Origin: Humibacter sp. RRB41
GTDB taxonomy: Bacteria > Actinomycetota > Actinomycetes > Actinomycetales > Microbacteriaceae
Assembly (NCBI RefSeq): GCF_022761015.1
Contig: NZ_JAKWJQ010000004.1
Location: 434,001 to 498,000 of the forward strand
DNA: 64,000 nt
Reading direction: 5' to 3'
Shown here: one piece after another, positions 1 through 8,230 of the stretch
How positions within the stretch are numbered: position 1 is the stretch's first letter
Layout of the letters: each line of letters starts with the position of its first letter
The notes under the pieces: generated by a model
What the model was told of the DNA's origin: nothing
The model's input: only the letters and a program-made list of their open reading frames with translations
The model's database searches: none
Position numbers and translations under genes: made by a program

Positions 1-891
1 ACCGAGGGCTTGCGCGATCGCGGCATGCGCCCCCTCGATGCTGTCGGTGCCCGACACCCCTGGCAGACTGGCCGCGGCAAGCAGCAGCATCGCGATGTTG
101 ACGGAACCGGCGACCGCGAGCGCGAAGACGACATCCCATTTGTTCGCCCTCAGCAGGTGGCGCACACGAGCTGGATCACCGGACGCCCCGTGCCGGTCGA
201 GAGCCAACGACGAATGCAGATAGACGGCGTGCGGCATGACCGTCGCGCCGAGCATGCTCGCCGCCAGCAGCACCGAACGCGAGCCTTCGAAACGGGGCAC
301 GAGACCGCCCGCCGCGGCACCCCAGTCCACAGGGCTGACCACGAGCGAAGCCACGAAGCCGATGGTGATCACACCCAACAGGCCCATCATCACGAACTCG
401 AACGTGCGCTGCCCGCGCCTGGACTGCACGGCGAGGATGCCCATCGACACGATTCCCACGATGAGGCCGCCCAGCAACAGGGGCAGGCCGAACAGGATCT
501 GCAGTGCGATGGCCCCGCCGATGACTTCGGCGAGGTCGGTCGCCGCGGAGATCACCTCGGCCTGCACCCAGTAGAGCACGCGACCCGTGCGCGGCATCCT
601 GTCGCCGAGCAGTTCCGGCAGGCTCCGTCCTGTCACGAGCCCGAGCTTGGCCGACAGATACTGCACGATGACGGCCATCACGTTCGCGGCGACGAGGACC
701 CAGACGAGCAGGTACTGGAACTGCGCGCCCGCGGTGAGATTGGCGGCGACGTTGCCGGGATCGACGTAGGCGATGGCGGCAACGAAGGCCGGCCCTACCA
801 GCCAGAGCAGGCGGCGTTCGGCGGGCTTCGCGGGCTCACGGATGCCGGCGTCGGCTCCGGCCGCGGACTCCCGCGTCACGCTTTCAGGCAT
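1..891 (-). CDS. mntH: NRAMP-family Mn2+/Fe2+ transporter, C-terminus cut by window edge
   Basis: Proton-coupled divalent-metal importer of the inner membrane. The frame opens at ATG 891 on the minus strand and is still open at base 1, so about 297 of the usual 410-450 residues are present. The TM1 metal-site motif DPGN is at residues 44-47 and the TM6 motif MPH at 219-221, both diagnostic of NRAMP. Several hydrophobic helices follow TM1 (for example residues 59-75 and 140-160). The start is supported by a GAGGTGG ribosome site 7 nt upstream. A DtxR/MntR-like inverted repeat lies just upstream, consistent with metal-dependent repression; manganese is the likelier substrate, by inference. It is transcribed away from the two SHOCT-domain genes and separated from them by a strong terminator. 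Confidence 0.93.
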   Translation of the reverse strand, partial: MPESVTRESAAGADAGIREPAKPAERRLLWLVGPAFVAAIAYVDPGNVAANLTAGAQFQYLLVWVLVAANVMAVIVQYLSAKLGLVTGRSLPELLGDRMPRTGRVLYWVQAEVISAATDLAEVIGGAIALQILFGLPLLLGGLIVGIVSMGILAVQSRRGQRTFEFVMMGLLGVITIGFVASLVVSPVDWGAAAGGLVPRFEGSRSVLLAASMLGATVMPHAVYLHSSLALDRHGASGDPARVRHLLRANKWDVVFALAVAGSVNIAMLLLAAASLPGVSGTDSIEGAHAAIAQALG

Positions 892-906
892 CCGGCCACC
901 TCAGAA

Positions 907-947
907 GTTAGATCGGCCTAACTCAGCAGGTATATCAGGCTAACACC
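907..947 (-). promoter_or_regulatory. Candidate DtxR/MntR-type operator before mntH
   Basis: GTTAGATCGGCCTAAC (907-922) is an inverted repeat of GTTAG/CTAAC. A second element, AGGCTAAC (937-944), lies about 20 bp farther upstream. The half-sites resemble the TTAGGTTAGSCTAACC consensus of DtxR/IdeR/MntR boxes. The position directly upstream of the mntH ribosome site would block transcription when metal is replete. The family assignment is by motif resemblance only. Confidence 0.5.
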
Positions 948-988
948 GGATGTGCGTCGCCCGTCGGCGGGCGACGTCGCACGGTGAA

Positions 989-1027
989 ACGGGTGGGACG
1001 GAACCACCTCGGTTCCGTCCCACCCGT
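989..1027 (-). terminator. Strong hairpin terminator after the SHOCT gene pair
   Basis: A perfect 17-bp stem (989-1005 with 1011-1027) and 5-nt loop lie 16 nt beyond the stop of the 1043-1420 gene and before the mntH promoter. No long T tract follows, as is common in high-GC actinomycetes. Confidence 0.8.
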
Positions 1028-1042
1028 AGGGTGCCCGAACAG

Positions 1043-1420
1043 TCAGTAACGTCCGGTGAGCGCCTTGCTCTTGATCGCCTCGAATTCGCCCTGGGAGATG
1101 GCGCCGGATTCGAGCAGATCCTTGGCTCGTGCGATGTCGCTGGCCGGATTGGTCGACGGCCGAGGACGATACGAGTCGTCCTCCGGCACGACGCCGCGAC
1201 GTCGTTGCGTCCGTTCCGCCATCCCGCGCCCACGCACCACCACGTAGACCAGAGCAGTGAGGAAGGGCACGAAGAACAAGAAGATGATCCAGAGCGCCTT
1301 CCACCAGCCGTTCAGCTTCGTGTCCGAGAACAGATCGAACAGAATGTAGAAGACGGCGACGAGATAGGCGACGAAAAAGAGGATGTCCAGGAACATCCAG
1401 AAGAAACCCCAGAAATTCAC
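1043..1420 (-). CDS. PLDc_N/SHOCT-domain small membrane protein, copy 2
   Basis: A 125-residue protein with two N-terminal hydrophobic helices (about residues 5-30 and 42-62) separated by a KLNGWWKALW segment typical of the phospholipase D N-terminal-like (PLDc_N) membrane domain. A basic linker and a C-terminal SHOCT domain (about 95-122, pattern LLESGAISQGEFEAIK) follow. SHOCT domains are short oligomerisation or protein-interaction modules; the exact role is unknown. The GTG start at 1420 is preceded by GGGAG directly after the stop of the neighbour, with a 14-nt gap between genes, so the two are cotranscribed. It is a clear tandem paralogue of the upstream gene. Confidence 0.85.
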   Translation of the reverse strand: MNFWGFFWMFLDILFFVAYLVAVFYILFDLFSDTKLNGWWKALWIIFLFFVPFLTALVYVVVRGRGMAERTQRRRGVVPEDDSYRPRPSTNPASDIARAKDLLESGAISQGEFEAIKSKALTGRY

Positions 1421-1434
1421 GTCAACGGCTCCCG

Positions 1435-1821
1435 TCAGGCCAGAATCTTGGCTTTGAGCGAGTTGTACTCGTCTTGGGTGATCGTGCCGGCATCGAGCAG
1501 CGCCTTCGCCTTGGCGATCTCATCAGCGGGAGACGCGCCGGCGACCTGCTTGATGTAGTCGTTCGTGGCCTGCTGCACCTGCTTCTGCTCCTTGGCACCG
1601 CGCTCGGCCATCCCGCGTCCGCGTGCGATCAGGTAGACGAGCACGGTGAGGAACGGAACGAAGATCAGGAAGATGATCCACAGAGCCTTCCACCAGCCGT
1701 TCAGCTTGTGGTCGCGGAACAGGTCGGCGACCACCGAGAACAGGGCGAAGAGGTACGCGACGAACGCGAAGCTCCAGAATATGACCCAGATGATGTTCCA
1801 GAAGTTGTCCCAGAAACTCAT
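1435..1821 (-). CDS. PLDc_N/SHOCT-domain small membrane protein, copy 1
   Basis: A 128-residue paralogue of the following gene: two membrane helices flanking the same KLNGWWKALW core, the shared RGRGMAER segment, a linker and a C-terminal SHOCT domain (about residues 100-127). I chose ATG 1821 because GGAGG sits 10 nt upstream; an in-frame start 39 nt earlier has no ribosome site. It is the first gene of a two-gene unit. Proteins of this type are common in actinomycetes and are linked to the membrane, but no biochemical function is established. Confidence 0.85.
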   Translation of the reverse strand: MSFWDNFWNIIWVIFWSFAFVAYLFALFSVVADLFRDHKLNGWWKALWIIFLIFVPFLTVLVYLIARGRGMAERGAKEQKQVQQATNDYIKQVAGASPADEIAKAKALLDAGTITQDEYNSLKAKILA

Positions 1822-1919
1822 GGCGGGTGGTCCTCCTTCGTACGCCGCAGACCGCGGCACTGCTTGGATCGCGAGGCTGCGATCTCACCAAACCTAAGGG
1901 CAGGAGGGGTGGTGGGCTA

Positions 1920-1935
1920 CACCTAGTTCGGGTGA
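1920..1935. promoter_or_regulatory. Shared motif upstream of the LuxR gene
   Basis: CACCTAGTTCGGGTGA in the 192-bp divergent gap (1822-2013). Its reverse complement recurs with 14 of 16 matches at 4634-4649, just past the other end of the same LuxR gene. It is a candidate promoter or operator for that regulator. Confidence 0.35.
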
Positions 1936-2013
1936 AGGATCCTCTGATTTCGCGTGCGTCGGGCTCTTCGACGCCGATAGGGTTGCCTTGTTCATGCGGC
2001 AGGGGGAGTTGGC

Positions 2014-4587
2014 ATGTCAACGTTGTGGGTACCGCCGAGTGAGTCGCAGCTGAGCCCACCGGAACAGCGCGCATCGCAACAACGCGCATCCGGGGACGTA
2101 GCGCGGGCATCCGGGATTCCCGTCGAAGCCGCACTCGAGGTTGTTCGCGACAGGCTGGATGCCCCGCTGGAGCAGCTCGCAGACGGTTCGATCGGCGCGA
2201 TCACCGTGTGGGCCGCCGCCGGGGCGGGCAAGAGCATCCTGATCGCGCGATGGGCGCGCGTGCTCGCCGAGCGCGGCGAAACGGTGATGTGGGCGCACGG
2301 CGCCGCGTCGCTGCAAGCGTTCGCGGCGGCGGCCGGTGAAGACTCCACGGTGTACGTCTTCGCTGACGACGCGCACCTGCTCACGTCATCGCGAGCCAAA
2401 TCCGCATTGACGAAGGCTCTCGAGGATGCCTCGGGCCGCCTTCGCCTTGTCGTCGCGGGCCGCTACCAGCCCGTGCCTGGACTGGCTCATCTGCAGGCGG
2501 CCGGGCGTCTGATCGAGCTTCGCACTGACGACCTGGCCTTCGACGCACGAGAGGTGATGAAGCTCGCCGATCGTCACGACGTACGCCTCTCAGAGGATGC
2601 GGCGACCGCACTCGCCGGTCGTACGGGTGGCTGGGCGACTGCCGTCGCACTCGCCATGCCATGGCTGGCACGCAGCGCGGACACATCGGCAGCGGTGAAC
2701 GGCTTCAATGGCGATGACAGTGCGGTCGCCGACTTTCTCATCTCCGAAGTGCTGGCGGGTTTCGACGAACCCACCAGGTCGGTGATGACGAAGACGGCCG
2801 TCTGCGCGTATGTTCCGGTCGATCTCGCGGTTCAGCTGAGCAGGCACGACGACGCCGGCACGGTGCTGCACGAAGTCGCCGTCTCGAACGCCCTGATCGA
2901 GGAGGATGCGCACGGATTCCGATTCCACCCCGTGCTGCTTGCGTTCCTGCAGGCGGAGGCGCGCAGACTGAGCCCAGAGGATGCCGCCGCGCATCACACC
3001 CTCGCGGCCGAGTGGTTCGCCTCGCACGAGCAGCCGGTGGAGGCGCTCAAGCAAGCGCTGAACGCCGCAGACGGCGTGCTCGCGCGCATGCTGGAGGAGC
3101 TCGGCCTCGAACTCACGCTGATGGGACGCACCACGTTGATCGCGTCGGCGCTGGCTCGATTCGCGGTCGACGACGCTGCACCTCTTGCGGTGCTTGTGCT
3201 CCGCCTGCTGCTGGATGCGCCGACCTTCGCCGACCCGCGTCGCGCTCACCACCTGCTTGCACGTGCAGACCGGGTGGTGGCGACGACGCCCGAGCGGACC
3301 GATGCGTGGACGGTCACCATCGACGCTCTCCGCTGTTTCATCGACGTGCGAGACCGCCGATCGTTCGCGGGTGCGTCGACCCTGTCAGACGACCAGGCGA
3401 TCGGCCGCCGAGAATCGAGTCTCGGGCTCGATCTCCTGTGCGCAACGGCCGAGGGGTGGCTGTTCGCGCGCATCGGTGAGACGGCCAGAGCGCAGGCGGT
3501 GCTGCGCGACGTGCGCGTTGCCGCCCATCGCGCCGGGCTCGACTGGCTGCTCCTGGTCGCCAGCGAACTCGAGATCAGGGTGCTCGGCGACCTTGGCCGG
3601 TGGGACGAGGCGGTGGTCATCGAAGATCGGCTCGTCGACGTCGCCGGCCGTTTCACTCGCACGCCGAGCGACCGCATGCGCAGGCGCGTCGAACTGGTGG
3701 CGGCCACTCGCGCCTACCTCACGTGCGGCGAGACGGACGCCGACACGCTTCAGCGGCTCGCCGCATCCGATTCACTCGGCCTCGACCCCGAGCTGAGCGT
3801 CACAGCTCGGGTGCTCGAGCTTCTTCCCTCGCTCGACACGGACCAGAACCCCCGACGTGCGCTTGACGAGGTGGAGCGGATGATGCGCGAGGCGGGCGTC
3901 TATGTGCCACGCACCTTGGCACTCGCCGCGCCGCGCCTGATCGCCATCCGCGTCATGCTCGACGGCCGGGCACGCGCCAGGGAGACGGTGGAGCTCGTGG
4001 TGGGGGTCCTCGGAGCGGACAGCGTCGAGGGCTCGATCGCGCGATTTCTGCTGGGCGCACCCGTTCGCGGAACGGAGCCGGTCGTGCGGCAGCTGGAGAG
4101 GGCGGCATCCGGCGGGCACGCGTGGCACCCGGCTTCGTTCGTGAGCGCATGGCTCTGGCTGGCGCGTTTCGCTGAAGACGGCGGTCGTATCGCCGAAGCG
4201 GATGCCCTGACCCTCCGCGCCCTCGAGGTCTCCGATCGATATCGGGTCGTGCGCCCCTTCTTGTCGCGGGCATGCGATGGTGTCGGGCTGCTCACGGAGC
4301 GTCTCGGACGGCTCGGCCATCACGAAAGTCAGGCCCGGCACATCGTGGACTGTGCACCGGAGGCCGCGGGTGCCGCTTCCGCCACGCAGATGATCGACTC
4401 GCTGACACCGAAAGAGCGAGAGATTCTGCTGGAGTTGCCGGTGCACCAGTCAGTTGCGGAGATCGCGAGACGGCATTCGCTGAGCGTCAACACGGTCAAG
4501 ACTCACTTGCGGAACATCTATCAGAAGCTCGGCGTCACGGACAGGAGCGAGGCGGTCGGCACCGCCCAACACCTCGGTCTGATCTGA
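2014..4587 (+). CDS. Large ATP-binding LuxR-family (MalT/LAL-like) transcription regulator
   Basis: An 857-residue STAND-type regulator. The N-terminal P-loop is at residues 70-74 (GAGKS in an AAAGAGKS context), with a hydrophobic-DD Walker B (VYVFADDAH) about 45 residues later. A long alpha-helical TPR/WHTH-like middle follows. The C-terminus has a LuxR/GerE helix-turn-helix (about 793-855; LTPKEREIL, then SVNTVKTHLRNIYQKLGV). Length and order match MalT-like or LAL regulators. ATG 2014 has GGGGGAG 7 nt upstream. It stands alone, divergent from the SHOCT genes, so the inducer and targets cannot be read from context. A shared motif lies at both ends of the gene and parts of it recur before the sulfatase, which hints at autoregulation and a local regulon. 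Confidence 0.9.
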   Translation: MSTLWVPPSESQLSPPEQRASQQRASGDVARASGIPVEAALEVVRDRLDAPLEQLADGSIGAITVWAAAGAGKSILIARWARVLAERGETVMWAHGAASLQAFAAAAGEDSTVYVFADDAHLLTSSRAKSALTKALEDASGRLRLVVAGRYQPVPGLAHLQAAGRLIELRTDDLAFDAREVMKLADRHDVRLSEDAATALAGRTGGWATAVALAMPWLARSADTSAAVNGFNGDDSAVADFLISEVLAGFDEPTRSVMTKTAVCAYVPVDLAVQLSRHDDAGTVLHEVAVSNALIEEDAHGFRFHPVLLAFLQAEARRLSPEDAAAHHTLAAEWFASHEQPVEALKQALNAADGVLARMLEELGLELTLMGRTTLIASALARFAVDDAAPLAVLVLRLLLDAPTFADPRRAHHLLARADRVVATTPERTDAWTVTIDALRCFIDVRDRRSFAGASTLSDDQAIGRRESSLGLDLLCATAEGWLFARIGETARAQAVLRDVRVAAHRAGLDWLLLVASELEIRVLGDLGRWDEAVVIEDRLVDVAGRFTRTPSDRMRRRVELVAATRAYLTCGETDADTLQRLAASDSLGLDPELSVTARVLELLPSLDTDQNPRRALDEVERMMREAGVYVPRTLALAAPRLIAIRVMLDGRARARETVELVVGVLGADSVEGSIARFLLGAPVRGTEPVVRQLERAASGGHAWHPASFVSAWLWLARFAEDGGRIAEADALTLRALEVSDRYRVVRPFLSRACDGVGLLTERLGRLGHHESQARHIVDCAPEAAGAASATQMIDSLTPKEREILLELPVHQSVAEIARRHSLSVNTVKTHLRNIYQKLGVTDRSEAVGTAQHLGLI

Positions 4588-4633
4588 GGTCCTGCGCCGC
4601 CTCCGACGCACGACACGCGCGGTCGTGGCCGAA

Positions 4634-4649
4634 TCACCCGCGCTAGGTG
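4634..4649. promoter_or_regulatory. Second copy of the LuxR-flanking motif
   Basis: TCACCCGCGCTAGGTG, the reverse complement of the 1920-1935 motif with two mismatches in the centre. It lies in the 113-bp gap between the LuxR gene and the small gene starting at 4701. Confidence 0.35.
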
Positions 4650-4700
4650 ACCTGCCGCGAGAGGCGATGCCCGAACCTTGTCGTGACGGGGAGGTGCGGC

Positions 4701-4901
4701 GTGAAGCGATATGAGATCCGCCTTCCCTACGCGTTGTCCGACCGGCTGGCGGCTGCTTTTCCCGAGATGGAAGCGGTGCAGATCGCTCCGGCGACGACCA
4801 TCCTGATCGGCACATTGCGCGACCAGACGGAGTTGCACGGCCTGCTTGCGAGGATGGCGGACATGGGGCTCGAGATCCTCGAGGTCAGACAGGACGCCTG
4901 A
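4701..4901 (+). CDS. Small conserved-looking protein of unknown function (66 aa)
   Basis: I do not recognise a family. The product is a compact alpha/beta protein that begins VKRYEIRLPY and ends in LEILEVRQ, with no membrane segment or signal peptide. The GTG start at 4701 is supported by GGGGAGG 7 nt upstream; an open upstream extension to 4647 lacks a ribosome site. Codon usage is coding-like. It follows the LuxR gene and is preceded by a motif shared with that gene's own promoter region, so it may be its direct target (inference). Confidence 0.65.
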   Translation: MKRYEIRLPYALSDRLAAAFPEMEAVQIAPATTILIGTLRDQTELHGLLARMADMGLEILEVRQDA

Positions 4902-4946
4902 GCGGGGCACGTCGGCTGCTGCATGCCGCCGGATCGTGCGCGCCGA

Positions 4947-5618
4947 TCAGAACTGGGCGATGCCCTTGCCGATCACCACGGCGCCGAGCACGAACATCAG
5001 CACGGCCATGATGGTCGCGTTGTTGGCTGCCAGCCACTGCCGCAGGGTGTCGAGCGGCCCCCGCATCGCGTTCGACGCAGCCAGGTAGGCCACCACAGGA
5101 ATCACGATCGAGCTCGCCGCGATCAGAACGAAGACGACGATGGCGATGACCTGCTGCCAGGCCACGATTCCCGACGAGCCGACCGCGAGGCCTGCGCTCA
5201 CCGCGAGAAGGAGGTTCTTCGGGTTCACCGCCGAGAGAAGGATGCCCAGCACGAACCCTCGCATCGCGGTCATGGTGTCGATCGCCTTCATCCACCCCGG
5301 CAGCTTCGGCTCCTCGTCGGGCCTCGGGCGGCTGCGCCACTGACGCACACCGATCAAGAAGAGCAGCACGCCCAGAACGAGTTGGATGATGCCGACGATC
5401 GGATGCGTCGCATCGGGATCCGTCGCCGGCAGGATCGACGACAGCAGCGTGAATACTGCGACCGCCACTGCGATGCCGACCACCCAGCCGAGCAGGAATC
5501 CGACCCCCGTGCTCTTCGCCTTCGGGGAGAGCAGCATCAGGATGGCGGCGATCAGCGGCACAGGACTGATCGCGATACCGATCGCCAGCGGCAGTGTCGA
5601 TCCGATGAGCGGTCCCAT
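4947..5618 (-). CDS. GAP/SfLAP-family polytopic membrane protein
   Basis: A 223-residue protein with about six hydrophobic helices (residues 5-25, 38-60, 75-92, 118-140, 150-178, 200-220) and a short charged central loop. The pattern SPVPLIAAILML near the N-terminus and NPKNLLLA in the fourth helix are typical of the GAP family (peptidoglycolipid or sulfolipid-addressing protein, LysE-like fold), which exports or addresses cell-envelope lipids in mycobacteria. The substrate here is unknown. ATG 5618 has GGAGG upstream. It is convergent with the small gene before it and divergent from the sulfatase. Confidence 0.8.
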   Translation of the reverse strand: MGPLIGSTLPLAIGIAISPVPLIAAILMLLSPKAKSTGVGFLLGWVVGIAVAVAVFTLLSSILPATDPDATHPIVGIIQLVLGVLLFLIGVRQWRSRPRPDEEPKLPGWMKAIDTMTAMRGFVLGILLSAVNPKNLLLAVSAGLAVGSSGIVAWQQVIAIVVFVLIAASSIVIPVVAYLAASNAMRGPLDTLRQWLAANNATIMAVLMFVLGAVVIGKGIAQF

Positions 5619-5688
5619 TCGGCCTCCGATCGGGGGATGTCACTTCCATGAGGCTAGACCAGCGCGGTCCCGCGAGCTTCCTCCGTTT

Positions 5689-5717
5689 CGGGTGATCGCC
5701 TAGTCCGCAGCGGGTGA
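5689..5717. promoter_or_regulatory. CGGGTGA/CCTAG motif cluster upstream of the sulfatase
   Basis: CGGGTGA (5689-5695), CCTAG (5699-5703) and CGGGTGA (5711-5717) occur together in the 201-bp divergent gap. These are the halves of the motif that flanks the LuxR gene, with different spacing. A regulatory role is inferred only. Confidence 0.2.
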
Positions 5718-5819
5718 AACGACTTCCGCCGTCCGCAGATCGACGAGGGTGCACGTAGCGTCGGCGGTGGATCATCGTTCGATGAATCCGCCAGCGTCGG
5801 AGCCAACGGGAGGGTACGC

Positions 5820-8165
5820 ATGCCGCGCGAATTCGAAGGGGACATCAAGCTCGACGTCAGGGACTCGACGGCGGACTGGGACGCCTTCCTACCGGACAAG
5901 GCGCCGGCAGGTGCCCCGAACGTGCTCGTCGTGCTGTACGACGACACCGGGCAGGCCGCGTGGTCGCCGTACGGCGGTCGGATCAACATGCCGACCATGG
6001 ACCGGCTCGCGCGTGACGGTCTGACCTACACGCAGTGGCACACCACGGCGCTGTGCTCACCAACGCGCTCGACGTTCCTCACCGGGCGTAACCACCACGC
6101 GAACGGCTTCGCGACGATCTCCGAGTCCTCGACCGGGTTCCCCGGCTACAACTCGCACATACCGCCCGAGAACACGCCGATGGCCAACATCCTCAGGGAT
6201 GCCGGCTGGTCCACGTTCTGGGTCGGCAAGAACCACAACGTGCCCATCGACGAGTGGACGGCGGGGGCGTCGAAGAAGAACTGGCCGCTCGCCCAGGGCT
6301 ACGACCGGTTCTACGGCTTCATCGGCGGCGAGACGAACAACTGGTACCCGTCCCTTGCCGAGGACAACCATTACATCGACCAGCCGTACACGCCGGAGGA
6401 GGGTTACCACCTCTCGAAGGACCTCGCGGACCAGGCGCTGAGGATGATTCGCGACTCCAAGCAGACGGAGCCCGACAAGCCCTGGTATCTGTGGTTCTGC
6501 CCCGGTGCCAACCACGCTCCACACCACGCTCCGCAGGAGTACATCGACAAGTACAAAGGCGTCTTCGACGACGGCTACGAGGCGTACCGGGAGTGGGTGC
6601 TGAAGCGCATGGTGGAGAAGGGCATCCTGCCCGAAGACACCGACCTGACCGAACTGAACCCGATGCCGGCCGGCACGTTCTCGCAGACCGATGAGGTGCG
6701 CCCGTGGGCGGAACTGAACGACGAAGAGAAGCGCATGTTCTCCCGCATGGCCGAGGTGTTCGCGGGATTCAGCGAGTACACGGATGCCCAGGTCGGCCGC
6801 ATCGTCGACTATCTGGAGGAATCCGGCCAGCTCGACAACACGATCATCTTCTACTGCGCCGACAACGGGGCATCCGGTGAGGGCAGCCCGAACGGATCCG
6901 TGAACGAGGGCAAGATCTTCGGCGGCTATCCGGATGACGAGCAGCAGAATCTGCGCATGGTCGACAAGCTCGGGTCGCCCGACACGTACAACCACTATCC
7001 GACGGGCTGGGCGGCCGCCTTCTCGACCCCGTACCGCATGTTCAAGCGCTACGTCTATCAGGGCGGAGTCTGCGACCCGCTCGTCATCCATTGGCCGGCC
7101 GGTATCAAGGCCAGAGGCGAGGTGCGGAATCAGTATCACCACTCGACCGACATCGTCGCGACGATCCTCGACGCCTGCGGACTCGAACTGCCGCAGGAGT
7201 ACAACGGCGTGACGCAGCGACCGCTCGACGGGGTCTCGATGACCTACAGTTTCGACGCCGGGCCCGACGGCCCGACCGAGAAGCGCACCCAGTACTACGA
7301 GATGTTCGGCAACCGTGGCGTCTGGCACGACGGCTGGAAGGCCGTGACGGTCCACGGTCCGGTGAGCGGCATGGGCGGCTTCGACAGGGACGTGTGGCAG
7401 TTGTTCCACACCGATGTCGACCGGTCGGAGGCACACGATCTTGCTGACCGGAACCCCGAGAAGCTCGAGGAGCTGAAAAAGCTCTGGCTCGAGGAAGCCG
7501 AGCGCAATTCCGTGCTGCCCCTCAACGATCTGCAGATCATCGGCAACCCGAAGGACTTCGAGACCTTTCTCACCATGGAGTTCAAGGTTCCAGTTCCGCC
7601 GACCGGGCAGTACACGTACTACCCGGACACGACGGAGGTTCCCGAACGGTCGGCGGCCAACGTGCACGGTGTCTCGTACAAGGTGCTGGCCGAGGTGGAG
7701 ACGACCAGTGACACCCAGGGCGTCATCTTCGCGCACGGATCGCGCTTCGGGGGTCATGCACTGTTCGTCAAGGACGGCCAGGTGACGTACTCGTACAACT
7801 TCCTCGGCATCCCGCCGGAGATCGATGTCTCCGCCCCGGTGCCCGCACCAGGCAAGCACATCTTCGGCGTCGAGTTCACGAAGACCGGTGTGGGGCCGAA
7901 CCGCGAGTCGACCGGCCCGCTGAGGCTCTACATCGACGACGAGCCCGTTGCGGAGCAGGACATCCGCACGGTGCTAGGCCACTTCTCGCTGTGCGGCGAG
8001 GGACTGTGCATCGGCTACGACAGCGCCGATTCGGTCGCGGCCGCCTATCGCGGATCGCGCTTCGATTACTCCGGAGGGGAGATCAAGAAGGTCGTCTTCG
8101 ACATCGCCGACGACGCGTACGTCGACGTCGAGTCGCACCTCGCGGCGGCCATGTCTCGCGATTGA
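5820..8165 (+). CDS. Arylsulfatase-type sulfatase
   Basis: Hydrolyses sulfate esters using a formylglycine made from cysteine. The signature CSPTR starts at Cys79, inside a well-conserved CSPTRSTFLTGRN block. Upstream are metal ligands in a YDDTG segment (about residues 40-44), and downstream GKNHN and FYCADNGASGEG carry further metal and sulfate-site residues. At 781 residues it matches large bacterial arylsulfatases with a C-terminal beta domain. There is no signal peptide, suggesting a cytoplasmic enzyme. ATG 5820 has GGGAGG 6 nt upstream. No formylglycine-generating enzyme is encoded in this window, so maturation must rely on one elsewhere. Confidence 0.93.
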   Translation: MPREFEGDIKLDVRDSTADWDAFLPDKAPAGAPNVLVVLYDDTGQAAWSPYGGRINMPTMDRLARDGLTYTQWHTTALCSPTRSTFLTGRNHHANGFATISESSTGFPGYNSHIPPENTPMANILRDAGWSTFWVGKNHNVPIDEWTAGASKKNWPLAQGYDRFYGFIGGETNNWYPSLAEDNHYIDQPYTPEEGYHLSKDLADQALRMIRDSKQTEPDKPWYLWFCPGANHAPHHAPQEYIDKYKGVFDDGYEAYREWVLKRMVEKGILPEDTDLTELNPMPAGTFSQTDEVRPWAELNDEEKRMFSRMAEVFAGFSEYTDAQVGRIVDYLEESGQLDNTIIFYCADNGASGEGSPNGSVNEGKIFGGYPDDEQQNLRMVDKLGSPDTYNHYPTGWAAAFSTPYRMFKRYVYQGGVCDPLVIHWPAGIKARGEVRNQYHHSTDIVATILDACGLELPQEYNGVTQRPLDGVSMTYSFDAGPDGPTEKRTQYYEMFGNRGVWHDGWKAVTVHGPVSGMGGFDRDVWQLFHTDVDRSEAHDLADRNPEKLEELKKLWLEEAERNSVLPLNDLQIIGNPKDFETFLTMEFKVPVPPTGQYTYYPDTTEVPERSAANVHGVSYKVLAEVETTSDTQGVIFAHGSRFGGHALFVKDGQVTYSYNFLGIPPEIDVSAPVPAPGKHIFGVEFTKTGVGPNRESTGPLRLYIDDEPVAEQDIRTVLGHFSLCGEGLCIGYDSADSVAAAYRGSRFDYSGGEIKKVVFDIADDAYVDVESHLAAAMSRD

Positions 8166-8183
8166 GATAGCCGCTGCACGACG

Positions 8184-8225
8184 CGAACGCCGCCCCATCA
8201 CGGTTCACCGATGGGGCGGCGTTCG
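8184..8225. terminator. Bidirectional hairpin between convergent genes
   Basis: A perfect 16-bp stem (8184-8199 with 8210-8225) and 10-nt loop sit between the sulfatase stop (8165) and the end of the convergent phosphatase (8231). Confidence 0.85.
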
Positions 8226-8230
8226 TCGTC

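Noticed and set aside
10-921. A 303-codon plus-strand frame at the left edge
   Set aside because: It is antisense to mntH, whose DPGN and MPH motifs are clear on the minus strand.
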